Assembly: GCA_033558025.1 (NCBI GenBank)
Contig: JAUCEF010000013.1
Location: 2,411,001-2,475,000, forward strand
Source of the DNA: Phytophthora sp. 'mugwort'
Taxonomy: Eukaryota > Oomycota > Peronosporomycetes > Peronosporales > Peronosporaceae
Length of the DNA: 64,000 nt
Direction: 5' to 3'
Of this stretch, positions 11,347 to 22,640 are shown in pieces; the first letter of the stretch is position 1; each line of letters begins with the position of its first letter. The translations under genes were made by a program, and so were the position numbers. The notes below the pieces were generated by a model. That model made no database searches, was not told the DNA's origin, and saw only the letters and a program-made list of their open reading frames with translations.

Positions 11347-11524
11347 ACTCGTGTCTAATCACGCCTTCAACAAATGCACACGAAGCGGCGTCAAACCACA
11401 CTTACTTTTGGTATGTATTTCCTTACCTGCATCACACCAATATCACACCAATATCTGTTACTGAAGGATTTATAAGTTACCTCAGTGGGGCGATTTTGCT
11501 AAGAACGAGTCATTAGACTGGAAA
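11347..11524. promoter_or_regulatory. bidirectional promoter with tandem CCAAT boxes
   Basis: 178 bases separate the divergent starts of FOR20 (11346, minus) and the DUF2009 gene (11525, plus). The sequence ATCACACCAAT is repeated back to back at 11431-11452, placing two CCAAT pentamers 11 bases apart, about 73-88 bases before the DUF2009 ATG. CCAAT boxes bind NF-Y in eukaryotes; use of these sites is an inference. Confidence 0.45.
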
Positions 11525-13711
11525 ATGGCGTCGAGCCCCGAGGCTGGCGAGCGCCTGGCGCGCATCAGTCGCATGCGCACACTGTCGGCGCTTCTGGATG
11601 ACGACCTGGACGACGATGAGCAGCTGCCGGCGGAGTGTCGCGCGTTGTTCGCGCACGTGACGGCGGCCGCGTCTAAGGACGCCAAGGACTCGGGCGACGA
11701 GGACGCGGCGCAACTGGAACAAGCGCGGCGCAATGAATTCCTGTGCGTTGAGTGTCAGGCACATGAAGCTGAGCTCTTCTGCGAGCAGTGCCACGACTAC
11801 TTCTGCGAATTGTGCTGTGGTGGTCAGCACCGCAAGGGCAACAGACGGAAACACACGTTCCAGCCGCGCTTCCCGAAGTCCAAGGCCGATGCGGAGGTGA
11901 CCAGCTCGGCCACTACCGACGTGGAGATGGAGCCACCGAGAGACGCAGTGGATTACGATGTACGACGGTGTTTGTTGGACGTTGATGGAGCACTGTTGTG
12001 AGGGAGCGGAGGAGACTGAAAAGACGGAGGACTGTGCTTGTGTGTGTTTGCTCGTTGTGTTACGTGTTTGTGGCTGTAGAGCGACGAGGACGAGCTGGAT
12101 GGAGACACGAGCAGCAGCGAGGAGGAAGACCTTGATCGCGGTATGCATGGCGCGGTCGACCGCGACTCAGTTTCAGATGAGTCTGACTCCGATGAATCTG
12201 CACCACGCCGTAACATTTGTAACTTGATGGGTCATTATCTGTTAGGTTACCCATCGTCGCTTGGCCCCGCAAGACTCACCAACGGCAACGCCATCACGGC
12301 AAGTGCTGAAGCTGGTGCTGAGATGCTGGAGCGAGCCAAGTACATCCCCGTGCGACTAACTTACGAAGAGCGCAAGTTGCTGCGAGCTCTGGAGGCAGCA
12401 TTGTGTGTGAGCAGTTATACGGACAAGCTAGACACGCCCAAGTTCCTGCCAGCGGCCAAACGTGTGCGTGCTCAGCTACAAGATGTTTGTGGATTCCTGT
12501 CGGCGCTAGCGGTCGCATCGGACTACAAGGCTGGACAAGAAGTGTTGGACGAGAAAAACTTTGCCGAGAGCGCCGAGTTCTTCCAAGAGATCTTCGAGCT
12601 GGGCAGACGATACAAGATTATGAACCCGGAGAAAATGCGCGGCGAGTATGGCAAGCTCATGTACTTGCTTCAGGACGCCGTGAGCCCAGAGCTGCAGGAA
12701 CTGCTCGGGTTTTCGTGCCTCCAGAAGATCCGCACTGTATACGACGTGCTGGAGACTGGCGGTGCTCTGAGTATGCTGCGCGATGCTCGTATTGAGACCG
12801 CGACGATGGTGGTTGCGCCTGAGGGAAAGACTCGCTTTCAGATCCAGCGCCAGATCAAGCAGAAGGAGCAGGCTATCCGTGCTTTGAGCGACAAATACGA
12901 GAGCAGACGCCTCACACGCGACTCGCTGCAGCAGTGCCTCTATTCGATCGCAGATAACAACTACCACCTGTACTTCGAGCGTGACCCGATCGACCACATG
13001 ATCAAGTTATTGACGACGCATTTCAACCCAGAAGACGAAAAGGAAGACAGCTCGCTGGCCATCATTAGCGGAAACGACGGCGCCCGGTTGTCCCATTCGC
13101 ACAGTCGACAATACAACTATGTATTGCAGTCACTGACACTTTGGCGTGAGATCGCACACGACATGTTCCGTCTCTGGTGTCTGACTGACGAGGATCTGCT
13201 CGCCGATGGCACGCGGTACGACCTGACGGATACCGGTCAGGGTCTGCACCGCATCCAGCCTGCGCCTCGTGTGTCGCGTGCGATGCACGTTATTCTCCAC
13301 TCAACACAGCGCAACTTGGATTCGTGGGTGGGTTCAAGCGTTATCCATCTTGGCGACAAAAATGTCCCCAATGCGCTCATGTTCATCGACAAGTACACGC
13401 AGGTGGGACATATTCTGCGCCCCATCGTTAAAGCCATCGATACGATTGAGTCAATATGCGAGTCGCCAGCTATCCAAGGATACGTAGAGACCACGTTCGG
13501 CGGTGCTCACAAGCTGAAGCGCACTATTCTGGCCGACTTTTTCCGTGAGGCCTTCGACGGCAGTGGTGCTGACAATTTCTTCGAGGCCGGATCGTGCATT
13601 GATGGTCGCCTCACTAGCGCCTGGAATTGGTGTTCGAACCTTCACAAAAAGCCTTTCTTCCCCATTTTCAAGATCACGGGCTTTGTCGGGTTTGACGGCA
13701 AGTTTGGATAG
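11525..13711 (+). CDS. DUF2009 (UPF0652) protein with B-box zinc finger
   Basis: Two exons, 11525-11959 and 12080-13711, with a phase-0 intron (GTACGA...CTGTAG), give 688 residues. A zinc-binding segment at residues ~74-110 (CVECQAHEAELFCEQCHDYF, CELCCGGQHRKGN) resembles a B-box. Exon 2 begins with an acidic Ser/Asp/Glu patch (SDEDELDGDTSSSEEED). Nearly all the rest is the DUF2009 domain, with RALEAALCVSSYTDK, RRYKIMNPEKMRGEYGKLMY, KTRFQIQRQIKQKEQAIRAL and a C-terminus WNWCSNLHKKPFFPIFKITG. DUF2009 proteins are conserved in fungi, plants and protists, but their function is not established, so I give none. The first ATG (MASSPEAGER) has no in-frame rival. The gene is divergent from FOR20 and convergent with kinase A (256 bp). 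Confidence 0.88.
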
Positions 13712-13967
13712 ACAGAAACGTACTACTAGAGTCCCACCGCGGTGGCACCGGGGCAGTTAGAGAACATTGATAACACGCGTTTCAAGATGCCATTCAAGGG
13801 CTTTATTAAGTGAAAAGCTTGAATACTTTTGAGATGTCACAATTTAATTTCACGCAGTATCCATCGCTTTTGATCCAATTAAGTCTTTAGTTCATACTTC
13901 CGAATGCTATTAACATTATACCTTAAGCCTTAGCACCTTCAAAACTTACTACCTCTAGTCGCTCTTC

Positions 13968-16330
13968 TTACATTGACATAGCTCGTGACGTGATTGATGA
14001 CGACGAGTTCATGCTCACTCCACCATAACTCACAGACGAACGGCTCGTGATCTGCTGGATCGCGTAGACCACCTCGGTAGCCGATGGCCGGTCATCTGGA
14101 TTTAGTGACAGACAAGCTTTTGCTAGCTCCAGCACCGCCTTAGGGCAGCTCTCTGTAAAGTCCGGAATGAGCTCTCCTGCCGCGACCATGCGAAGAATGG
14201 CCGTTTCTTCCACCTTGCCGCCTTGAGGCGGGTTCTTCGTATTCCAGTACGGGTAGTCTTCCGTATCAATCTCCGCAATGACGATACCTAGCGAGAAAAT
14301 GTCGGCACGCTCGTCATAGTCCTTGCCCAAAAGTACCTCCGGTGCAATCCAGAAAGACGTCCCGATGCCGGCCGTCATGTGGGTCTCCATAGCGTGACGC
14401 TCCCGGGACACGCCAAAGTCACTTAACTTTGCTTCCATCTCGGTGTTTAGCAGCACGTTCTTTGACTTGAGGTCGCGGTGAATCAACTTTGGGTCCAGTG
14501 AGTGTAGATACGTCAAGGCCTCAGCAATGTGCTGCGTGATGCGAAGCTTGTGCGCTTCCCACGTCAACGGAGTGTTACGCAGCTGGAAGCTTTGCAGTAC
14601 CTCACGCAGGTCACCACGCTCCATGTACTCGGTCACAGCGCTCAGGTTACGAAGCGTGTCCCAAGCTACCCCGATGAATTCCACGACTCGTGGATGCTCG
14701 AGCGTTGAGATGAGACATATTTCTTTCATGAACGCTTCCACGTGCTTCATGTCCTGGCATAGATCCGTTCTAATACGCTTGATGGCTACACGACGGCGAT
14801 TATAGACACCACTGTAGACGAGTCCAAAGCCGCCTTTGTTTATGCAGTTGGCCACCTTGACGTCTTTGAATGGAATGCGGTGGGCGATAATAAGCGGGTC
14901 ATTAATAATGTTGGTGTTGGCCGAGAAGTGCGAATCGAATGACAACGTGTGGTCGAACACGAACTCGTCACGCTCTTTGCGACGGTTGTAAGCACGGCGC
15001 TGTCGAATGAACACGAAGATCAGGACGCACACGACGATACAGGACGCCACAATCACGTAGATGAGGTAGCTGTTGCTGCTGGACGAAGAATCTGACAACG
15101 TTGACGCTGTCGTAGTGTTCAGCACGCAAAAGTCGATGCCGTGGGCACTCATCCACGTGCCGTTGTCGCAGGTGTACGTGTCATTGGGCGGGTCCATGTT
15201 GAAATTCGAGAGGCCCGCGATGCTCTCGTACAGCTCACTCGATACCGTCCAGTTTTGGATAGCATTGTTCTCCAGGTAGAGACTGTTAAGCTGGTTCAAG
15301 TAGAACATGCGGTACGGAATCTGCGTCAACGCATTGTTGCTCACGTTAATAGATTTGAGCGGGCACGGATTGGCCGTGCACATTTGTGCCGAAATACGCG
15401 AGTACGTGCCTTGCAGCTTGTTGTGCGAAAGATCCAGATATTCGAGACTGGCGAAGCCCTGCAAGAAGGTAGACGTCACCTGACTAATGTTTGTGTATCG
15501 AAGGGTCCTACTCATCGACAAATCAAACTCAAATGTTAGTTTACGACCACACAAATCACAGAAAGATGGCAGTAGGTTACCGTACAGATTCTTAATCGCG
15601 AGCGGGATGTAGTCCGTTGAGGCATCCAGCGCCGAGTACAGATCCACATTTTCCATGATACTGTTCATTTATAGAAAGAAAACAAAATTAGCACACAACT
15701 TCTTCTTTCCGTTGCAAAAACCAACCGCGTTTCTCACATTTTTTCCAATGAAGACGTGGTGCCGACCTCGATCAGAGACGGGTTGGACGTATCGTAGTCG
15801 TCCCACCCGGCCGCTTCCGCCGTGACATTGAGCGTGACGGCATCCTCGCCGACTCCGACAATCTTAATAGACGTCAGATCGTCAGGCGCGACAATCGTCA
15901 CTAGCGACGTAAGCCCGAGTGTGGAGCCGAACTCGAGTGTGAGCGGCTGGTCCGTGACCTCCGTCCGCGGCTGAATGTAAAACTCCCACTCGGTCGAGTT
16001 GTCGTAGCCCAGGAGGCATGTGCAGCTGACGCTGGCGTTCGTGTAGACGTCGGGGCAGCCGCCGTTGGGCGTGAGCGTGCTGGATTTGGTCTGCACGGAC
16101 GGCTTGCCGTCGCAGACTACGGGCAGCGCTTTCCAGTTGGCCGTAAGGCTGCTGCCGATTGTGCTGCCCCATACGCTCTTGATGTCGTTCGGGAAGAGGC
16201 GCGTCTCGCCGTCCTCCATGTAGTTCTCGAGCCACGCCTTCACCTGATCATCGATCTCCCCATCGCTACCGCTAACGGGGGATGAGGCCAGGACCAACGT
16301 CAGGCCCAGCGTCGCCAGTGTACACCGCAT
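13968..16330 (-). CDS. LRR receptor-like TKL protein kinase A
   Basis: Two exons, 16330-15738 and 15660-13968, with a 77-nt intron, give 761 residues. In order: signal peptide (MRCTLATLGLTLVLASSPVSG), a Cys-containing ectodomain with DGETRLF and NGGCPDVY, three or four LRRs (LEYLDLSHNKL, LKSINVSNNALTQIP, LNSLYLENNAI), one membrane span at ~396-416, and a kinase domain at ~460-735. Catalytic parts are intact: NKGGFGLVYSG, Lys492 in VAIK, HRDLKSKN (Asp594), DFG (Asp612), APE. The sequence matches tyrosine-kinase-like Ser/Thr kinases. Likely role: plasma-membrane receptor signalling, ligand unknown. Kinase B lies 1.1 kb upstream in the same direction. Unlike B and C, the LRR-to-kinase part is one uninterrupted exon, which suggests intron loss. 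Confidence 0.9.
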
Positions 16331-17471
16331 CAGTTTAAAACTGGAGTTTTAGGGGGTATCGACACTTGTTTTATCGGTTGACGTGTGTGTGACAGCAGGT
16401 CGAAGTGTGAGTGACGGCAGTTAAGCAGAGAGAGCAGCATACGGTCGCCGGTTGGTTTTTTGTGTGATATCTGATGGCAACTTTTGGGTTTTTATTTTCA
16501 ATCGAGGAGGGAAGTCGCGTTTCCAGAGAGGGGTCACGAGTGTAGACGTCGCCCTTCCTAAGGTCGGGCCTCGGTGGTCAGTAGGAAGATAGTGGAGACT
16601 GGCTGGCACTCACGGTCGCCCGTATGTGCGGATCGGGTAAGTGTTAGCTAGCGCCCCCGTATGCAGCGTGCCTAAAGTTGCCACCCGCGCCAGCTGCACC
16701 AAATGTTCGCAAAACAGAAAGAGGCGCCGACTGCTGCGCCGCCATTGGCAACGCGCGGCGGGCGCGGTCAACAGGTCCTTGCCGTCGCTAGACAGCTGCA
16801 TAGCTTTTGCATTTTGCACGGCACTATCTGGCCATATCGGCTCGATCTTCCATTTAATACAAGTGCTTCGTTGCTGGCTGCACAGGCTACGGACAACGCC
16901 AACGTAGCTGCAAGCACTTCAACTCGGTCTCCACAGAACACACGACAGAAGAGTCAACGAGCATTCTTTCGAGGGGTAAACGCTGCATGTGCCTGTAGCT
17001 CGTGGACCAAGCAATCAAATCTTAGTCACTCTAATTCGCAGCAGAGCCGTCAACTGGAGGGTGTCATCATGTCAACTTGTCCATCATGGAACGCCCCGGC
17101 CGCATCTTGCTGGTCAGCGCCATGTGACGGCCTCGGTCTCTGCACGAAAGTCGCCGGTCCGAGCTTGAGCTTTGCAGCCGCCGCAACTCTGGAGAGAAAA
17201 AGAGGCATCAGGAACCCTGCAGCGTTTGAAGCCGGAACTGTCCCCATATACGCCACCACACAGCCGTGTGGCCCACATGGGGCCACCGATCGATGCACGG
17301 TGTTTGTGCACGTCAAACGGCACTGCATCGCGGAGAGGCTCTGCTCGTAACCAGCGGAACATGTTGTACATTGGTGGCTCTATCAAAACTTTAAAGACGT
17401 TTAGCAGCCGGAGTCAACCACGCTGGCTATATCAAAAGTGATATTTATTTAATTTTTCCTCTACTGGATTT
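16331..17471. other. intergenic between kinases A and B
   Basis: About 1.1 kb. Open frames at 16703-17350 (plus) and 17050-17328 (minus) overlap antisense to each other and match nothing I recognise. It presumably holds the kinase A promoter and kinase B 3' sequence. No domain, repeat or RNA gene seen. Confidence 0.45.
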
Positions 17472-20127
17472 TTAAACTAATAATGCTCCAGGAGGACACT
17501 GGAGCTCCTGGAAAAACTGCACCAGCTCCGAGGCACTGGGGCGGTCCTCGGGCCTCACTTGCAGGCAGCGGTTCGCCACCTCCAAGATGGAGGCAGGGCA
17601 GCTTCGGGAGAACGACGGCTGCATCTGGCCGGCCGCCACGAGCTGCAAGATCTCGCCTTCTTGCAGCTTGCTACCGGGTGGGTGGGCCGCATTCCAGTAT
17701 GGATAGTCATCGGTGTCCAGCTCGGACAGCACTACGCCGAACGAAAACACATCGGCTTTCTCGTCATAATCCCGGCCGCTTAGCACCTCGGGTGCGCTCC
17801 AGAACGAGGTGCCCATGGCGGCAGTCATATGCGTCTCGCTGGCGTGGCGCTCGCGCGAGATGCCGAAGTCGCTCAGCTTCGCTTCCATCTCTTCGTTCAA
17901 CAACACGTTCTTGGATTTCAGGTCACGGTGGATCACCTTAGGACTTAAGGAGTGCAAGTACGCCAACGCCTCAGCGATATGAAGCGCGATCATGGTTTTC
18001 TGGTCGCTCCAAGCCAACTGGTACCCGTTTTCCCGGTTGTTCTGCAGTACAGTGCTCAGGTCCCCGCGCTCCATTAACTCAGTCATTACGGACAAATCCA
18101 CGAGCGCCTCCCAAGCCACACCAATGAACTCGACTATCCGCGGGTGGCGCAACATGGCCATGAGCACGATCTCTCGGATAAACTGTTCGATCTGGGACGC
18201 TTCTGTCTCCCGATTCGCTTGAATTTTCTTAACAGCCACGTGCCGACCGCGATATGTGCCGGTGAATACCCAACCGAAGCCGCCCCTGCTGATGCATCGC
18301 CCGAGCTTCACTTCTTCGTAGTTGAGTCGATTCGTGGCGATAAGTGGGTCCGCAGCCAGGCGTACACGCATCATCTCATGGTCCTCGAAATCGGGGTTAA
18401 AGATTGAGTACAAGTGATCTTGGCTGGACTTGTGTGAATGGGTTTCGGATGATCGATCTTTTCTGTAAGCAACCCATTGCCAGGCCAATATGCACATCAA
18501 CAAAAAAACAACTAAGACACCGGCAAACAACACGAAGATGAGCGGGTTCGTGCTGCTCGATTGACCTAGTGAGTTAAAGCGGATTTCACTCAATTAGTTT
18601 TACAAACTGACAATAGCGAATTTCAACACGACAAACCTGAAAAACTGTTGTTTTTAACACAAAATCTTGCGTCGTGGGCTGTTTGCCACTGTCCTGAGTT
18701 GCACTCCGCAGATTCGCTGGCTAAGTCTGCCTTAAAGTCCTCCAAGTCGTCGATGCGTTCGAACGTCGTTGAGCTGACGGTAAAACTGCTGATACTATTC
18801 CCCTGAATGTAGCTGGTTGGAATCAGGTTTTCCAAAATGTTAGCCCGAATTACGATGCTAGGTGTATTGGTGACCGACCGGGTCTAAAGCGTACAATTTC
18901 CGCAGCTTTGTTAAGTTCAATGGTGTTATCGGGAACACAGTCAGCTTGTTGTAGGACAGGTTACTGCGCAGAATTTTGCAGAAATTTAGCCATGCCTTCA
19001 AATAACGTGTGCTGATCAAAACTCGACGTACTATTCTTCCAGATCGCAAAATGTCAACGAGCACCGGTCTGCGAAGAGCTGGTTTCCTGTTCCTGCGTAG
19101 GCTGAGATCATATTATTCGAGGATAAATCCCTGCGGTCAAAATCGTCAACGGGAACCACTCGGTTAGCAAGACTTTCGCGTCTTCGCTTTTTGCGCACAT
19201 AGCGACCACAACGTACAATTTTGTGAGGTTATTCAGCCCCGATGTAAACTCGAAGCCAAATGAGGTGATGTTACAATTCCGAAGAGTTCTGCAAGGACCA
19301 GCAAGGAGAGAAAAAAAAAACAGCATACAGATCAGGACAAGTGCTATCAAAGGACTGATTCGTTTGTGTCACTCACACGCTGGTTGCCGAAGACGGCATG
19401 AAGCTTGACACACTTATGGCGGTCGAGAACAGGTCAATCACGAGCTCACTGCCGGATCAAACGGAAAATTCCACGCTATCGTTAGAACAATACAAAGACA
19501 AGCACTTCCAACCGATTTTCTTATACGTACATGGTTGCCAGGTTCGACGTGGGACTGAGTGTACGAGCAATAGGGAGATCGTGGCCGGCTTGGTTCCGAT
19601 ACTCAGGCACAAAATTGAGTGCGAGTGGCAAATCCCCAATGCCTCTAATACTTCTGTGACCACCTCATGCCGCAAGGTTAACAAAGTAGCCACCCACCAG
19701 CATCAACGACAGCCGTGGCTTACAATTTTTGCAGTGTATCGTGTACGTAAAGCGTTTGAATGGCGTCTACCTTTAACGTGTCTGTCGTTGACTGTATCGC
19801 GGGGAATGAAGTCGTAGTGCTGTCGCTTCCTTTTATTCGTATCCGGAACTCCCATGATTCGTCGGTGCTGTCGAGACCGCTCAAGCAGGTGCAGGACGCG
19901 TTCAGGTCGGTAAATATCTCGGGACATGCACCGTTGGGCTTCACGGTTGACGATCGCGTTACTAGCGCCGGTAGCCCTCGGCATATCTGCAGCCTGGAAT
20001 CGATATCCATGAGCACTCGGTTTGGTCCACCGAAGAGTTGGGTCTCGCCATCCACGAAGTTATTGACAAACCAGTCTTGTACATTCTCAACCAACACACT
20101 CGATATCAACGCCGGTCCGTTGCTCAT
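17472..20127 (-). CDS. LRR receptor-like TKL protein kinase B
   Basis: Eight exons: 20127-19724, 19653-19531, 19448-19377, 19288-19217, 19130-19032, 18963-18895, 18812-18637 and 18565-17472. All introns are GT-AG (68-88 nt); the frame stays open for 702 residues. The ectodomain has VDGETQLF and NGACPEIFTDLNASCTC, matching kinases A and C. LRR exons of 72, 72, 99 and 69 nt, all phase 2, carry one repeat each (NCNITSFGFEF, DLSSNNMISAY, NLSYNKLTVFP). A membrane span lies at ~346-369 and the kinase at ~421-694, with Lys451 (VAVK), HRDLKSKN (Asp553), DFG and a SAPE in place of the usual IAPE. The start (MSNGPALISSVL) lacks a convincing signal peptide, so an upstream exon may be missed. Exon joins are inferred from phase and repeat alignment. 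Confidence 0.85.
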
Positions 20128-20870
20128 CCAATGCTAGCAGTATAAATAGTGAGAGAATGGAGTCGGCTTTCGTACTGCCAGTACTGTCGTGCCAGTTACG
20201 CGAGTCAGCAGTTGCACCAAGACCCCGAAAAATAAAGAAGAAAACCATGACGGGGGTTGCGCTAAAAAGAAACGCCGATTTCTGGGCTGGACACGGGTCA
20301 GTCAAGACGCTCTCTGCAAGGTGAGACCAGCATAGACCGCTCATCTTAACCTTGCAGTGTGGGGTTAAGTCCGCACGACGATGGCGATGTTAATCCAATA
20401 TTCCACGCTACTGAAATCCGTTAATTCATTATTTTTACCGGCGGCGATTTAAGGCGAGGATCAGCCTGATCCTCACTTTAAATCTCCAATAACGACGACA
20501 CCTTCAGTGCCGCGGACACGCGGGATCAGCCCCATTTACTTAGTAAGGCGGCGCTGGTTGCTTGCTGCTGTTGACGACTCAAAGTGCGGGCTTGACTCCG
20601 GGTGGCTCGCGCTGTCGCGTACTTGCCGGCCTAAAAGTCGATAGGGCTGCTGAAAAATAAATTGGTGCAGCAATAATTGCAAGAAAATTTGACAAATAAT
20701 TTATTTTTAACGTAGCTGATAGCTAACAGTTATCTATTGGCTACACGACAATGACTTAAAACTGTATTGGAGCTAATGTGAGCCGGTCTTTAGAAATGGT
20801 TGGCTTGCGAGAGCTCCAGGACCAAGCTTCTGCCTCTAGTTTCATTTCTATACTTACCTGAAGCCCAGCA
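20128..20870. other. intergenic between kinase B and hAT element
   Basis: Contains a TATTTATA-like A/T motif near 20147 that could serve kinase B, and a hairpin at 20446-20484. The ORF at 20087-20344 (minus) overlaps the kinase B start in another frame. It contains a hydrophobic MVFFFIF stretch that could be a missed signal exon, but I found no in-phase splice. Confidence 0.4.
20446..20484. repeat. 19-nt-arm inverted repeat
   Basis: The left arm GATTTAAGGCGAGGATCAG (20446-20464) and right arm CTGATCCTCACTTTAAATC (20466-20484) pair with two mismatches around a one-base loop. It lies just upstream of a hAT remnant and may be the end of a small non-autonomous element. Confidence 0.55.
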
Positions 20871-20872
20871 AG

Positions 20873-22640
20873 ATGCTCGCCGCTCCCCGCCAACCCCGCC
20901 CCACCACCTTCTCGAACAGGCAGGTGGCGAACTTTTTCTTTCAGCCATGCCGCTCGCAATACGACGAGTTCATCCTCGAGTACTTTCGCTTTACGCGGGG
21001 CGCGGTCCGGAAGCGTGCCACCGGCACGGGGAACACGAGCCTGATGCTGCATATCAGGCGTCACCACCCCGCGTTTGCCGAGGAAATGCTGGTGGCAACG
21101 CCCGCCGAGATCGGGCCTGTTGTTCACTACACCCACCACCCCGCCCTGAAGAAATTCGGCTGGATGGAGTTGCTGATAAAGTGCAACCTACCACTCTCTT
21201 CCTGCGAGAGCAAGCTCGCTCGGCGGTAAGTTTTCGTTAAATATTTACATGGACTTTCTGACTAACTGACTAACTTCCCTTCACATTCGCGATACAATGT
21301 CAGGTACTCTAATCTCAAGCCTATCTCTGTGCAGACGGTGGAGGCGATGACACGCGCCACCGGACGTTTAAACGCGGCAGAAATACCGGAGCGCTTCGGT
21401 CTCGTCTTTGACGGGTGGAGCCATGCCTCAGAGCACTACGTCGCCATCTCCGCGTGGTACGAGGTGGCCGGCGAGGTTCGTTTCCCTCTGCTCTGCATGG
21501 CTTCACTCATCAACGAGGAGTCCGACGATCTGTCGACCGCAATGCACCCAGTTTTCCTGAGCGAGGTGCTGTTGCGTGGCTGCAACAAACGACTGGAGCA
21601 GAGCCTCTTCCTTGTCGGAGACAACTGATCCGTCAACCACCGCCTCGATACGCTCATGGGCGTGCCGCTAATCGGTTGTGCTAGCCACCGTCTCAACCGA
21701 GGGGTAGCCGCACAACTATGTGAGCATGCAGATGATTTGGACTTGGTGCAGGCGGTGATGCTGAATCTATTAACCTTAAGCCTTTCCGCAAAATTACGGT
21801 AAGTATTGGTGGTATATTATAATTTCTGCGAACGTTTTGCCCAAATTTGTATCTTTCGATACTACTGTGGCTGCAGACTGAAGATAATCCTTCGACCAAT
21901 CAACCGTCAGCAAATTCTTTGGACTCCACGTTCCCGATGCTAAATCGTTATTTCGAGCTTATTCCGTCCCTGGACACCGAGGACGAAGCGATCGCAGAGC
22001 TGTTGCCTTCTGCGGCAGCCAATCGTCTGCTACGCGACCTCCTCGGCGAGCTGAAGGACGTCGAGACTGTGTCCAAGCCACTACAGGGGCGGCAAGGTCA
22101 ACCTACTTGATGTTCGAGTATGGTTCGACGGCCTCACCGCTGCTAAGGAGCAGTACTCCCGTTATCTTGGTATGTATGTGCTTTATTAGTGTTGGTTATG
22201 TTTGGTTACTAACATGATATTTTGTGTGCATTTTTGTATACAGCCTCAAGAGCGGCCATTGTTCACAGCCCCTTCGAGTCGGGCTGCGTTTGGGTGCTTA
22301 AGGGTCAAACAAAACGCTTGCCTGGGATGAGAAGATGGCGCTGTGGCCATTCCTTGCTGCTGCGCCAAGGCAGGGTTTCGCAGCAGGAGGAGAATGAGGC
22401 CAGCGCCTCGTTCGTGGAGCGGTTGCAGAAGCGCCGCTGACTGGAAGAGCGCCAGCCAGCGTATGAGCTGCTGGACTCCATTCCGCCCACCTCGAACGTC
22501 GTCGAGAGATTCTTCAGTGTCCCTCGAGCCACGTCCGTCATTCAGCGGCACTCTCTGCAGCCGTATACGCTGGAGATGATGCTATTTCTACGTCAAAGTA
22601 CAGGTTACAGGGATGCGCGAACGGTTGAAAGAGCAGAGTG
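20873..22640 (+). mobile_element. hAT transposase remnant 1
   Basis: Plus-strand blocks of one hAT-type transposase. A BED zinc-finger-like N-terminus at 20873-21229 (QVANFFFQPC, then LMLHIRRHHPAF) is followed by a possible intron at 21227-21300 and the catalytic-region motif FGLVFDGWSHASEHYVA at 21390-21450. LFLVGDN ends in a stop at 21628. Further blocks (MGVPLIGCASHRLNRGV; PMLNRYFELIPSLDTEDEAI) lead to the C-terminal dimerisation motif NVVERFFSV near 22495-22525. Stops and frameshifts break it into at least five pieces. Terminal repeats were not identified. Confidence 0.75.

Noticed and set aside
12403..12795. 130-codon plus frame inside the DUF2009 gene
   Set aside because: Out-of-frame shadow of DUF2009 coding sequence.
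16703..17350. Possible gene between kinases A and B
   Set aside because: Antisense frames overlap with no motif; no signal peptide, domain or splice support.
18858..18894. A 37-nt intron in kinase B
   Set aside because: An alternative acceptor at 18813 gives an 82-nt intron, keeps phase and restores the LRR alignment with kinase C.
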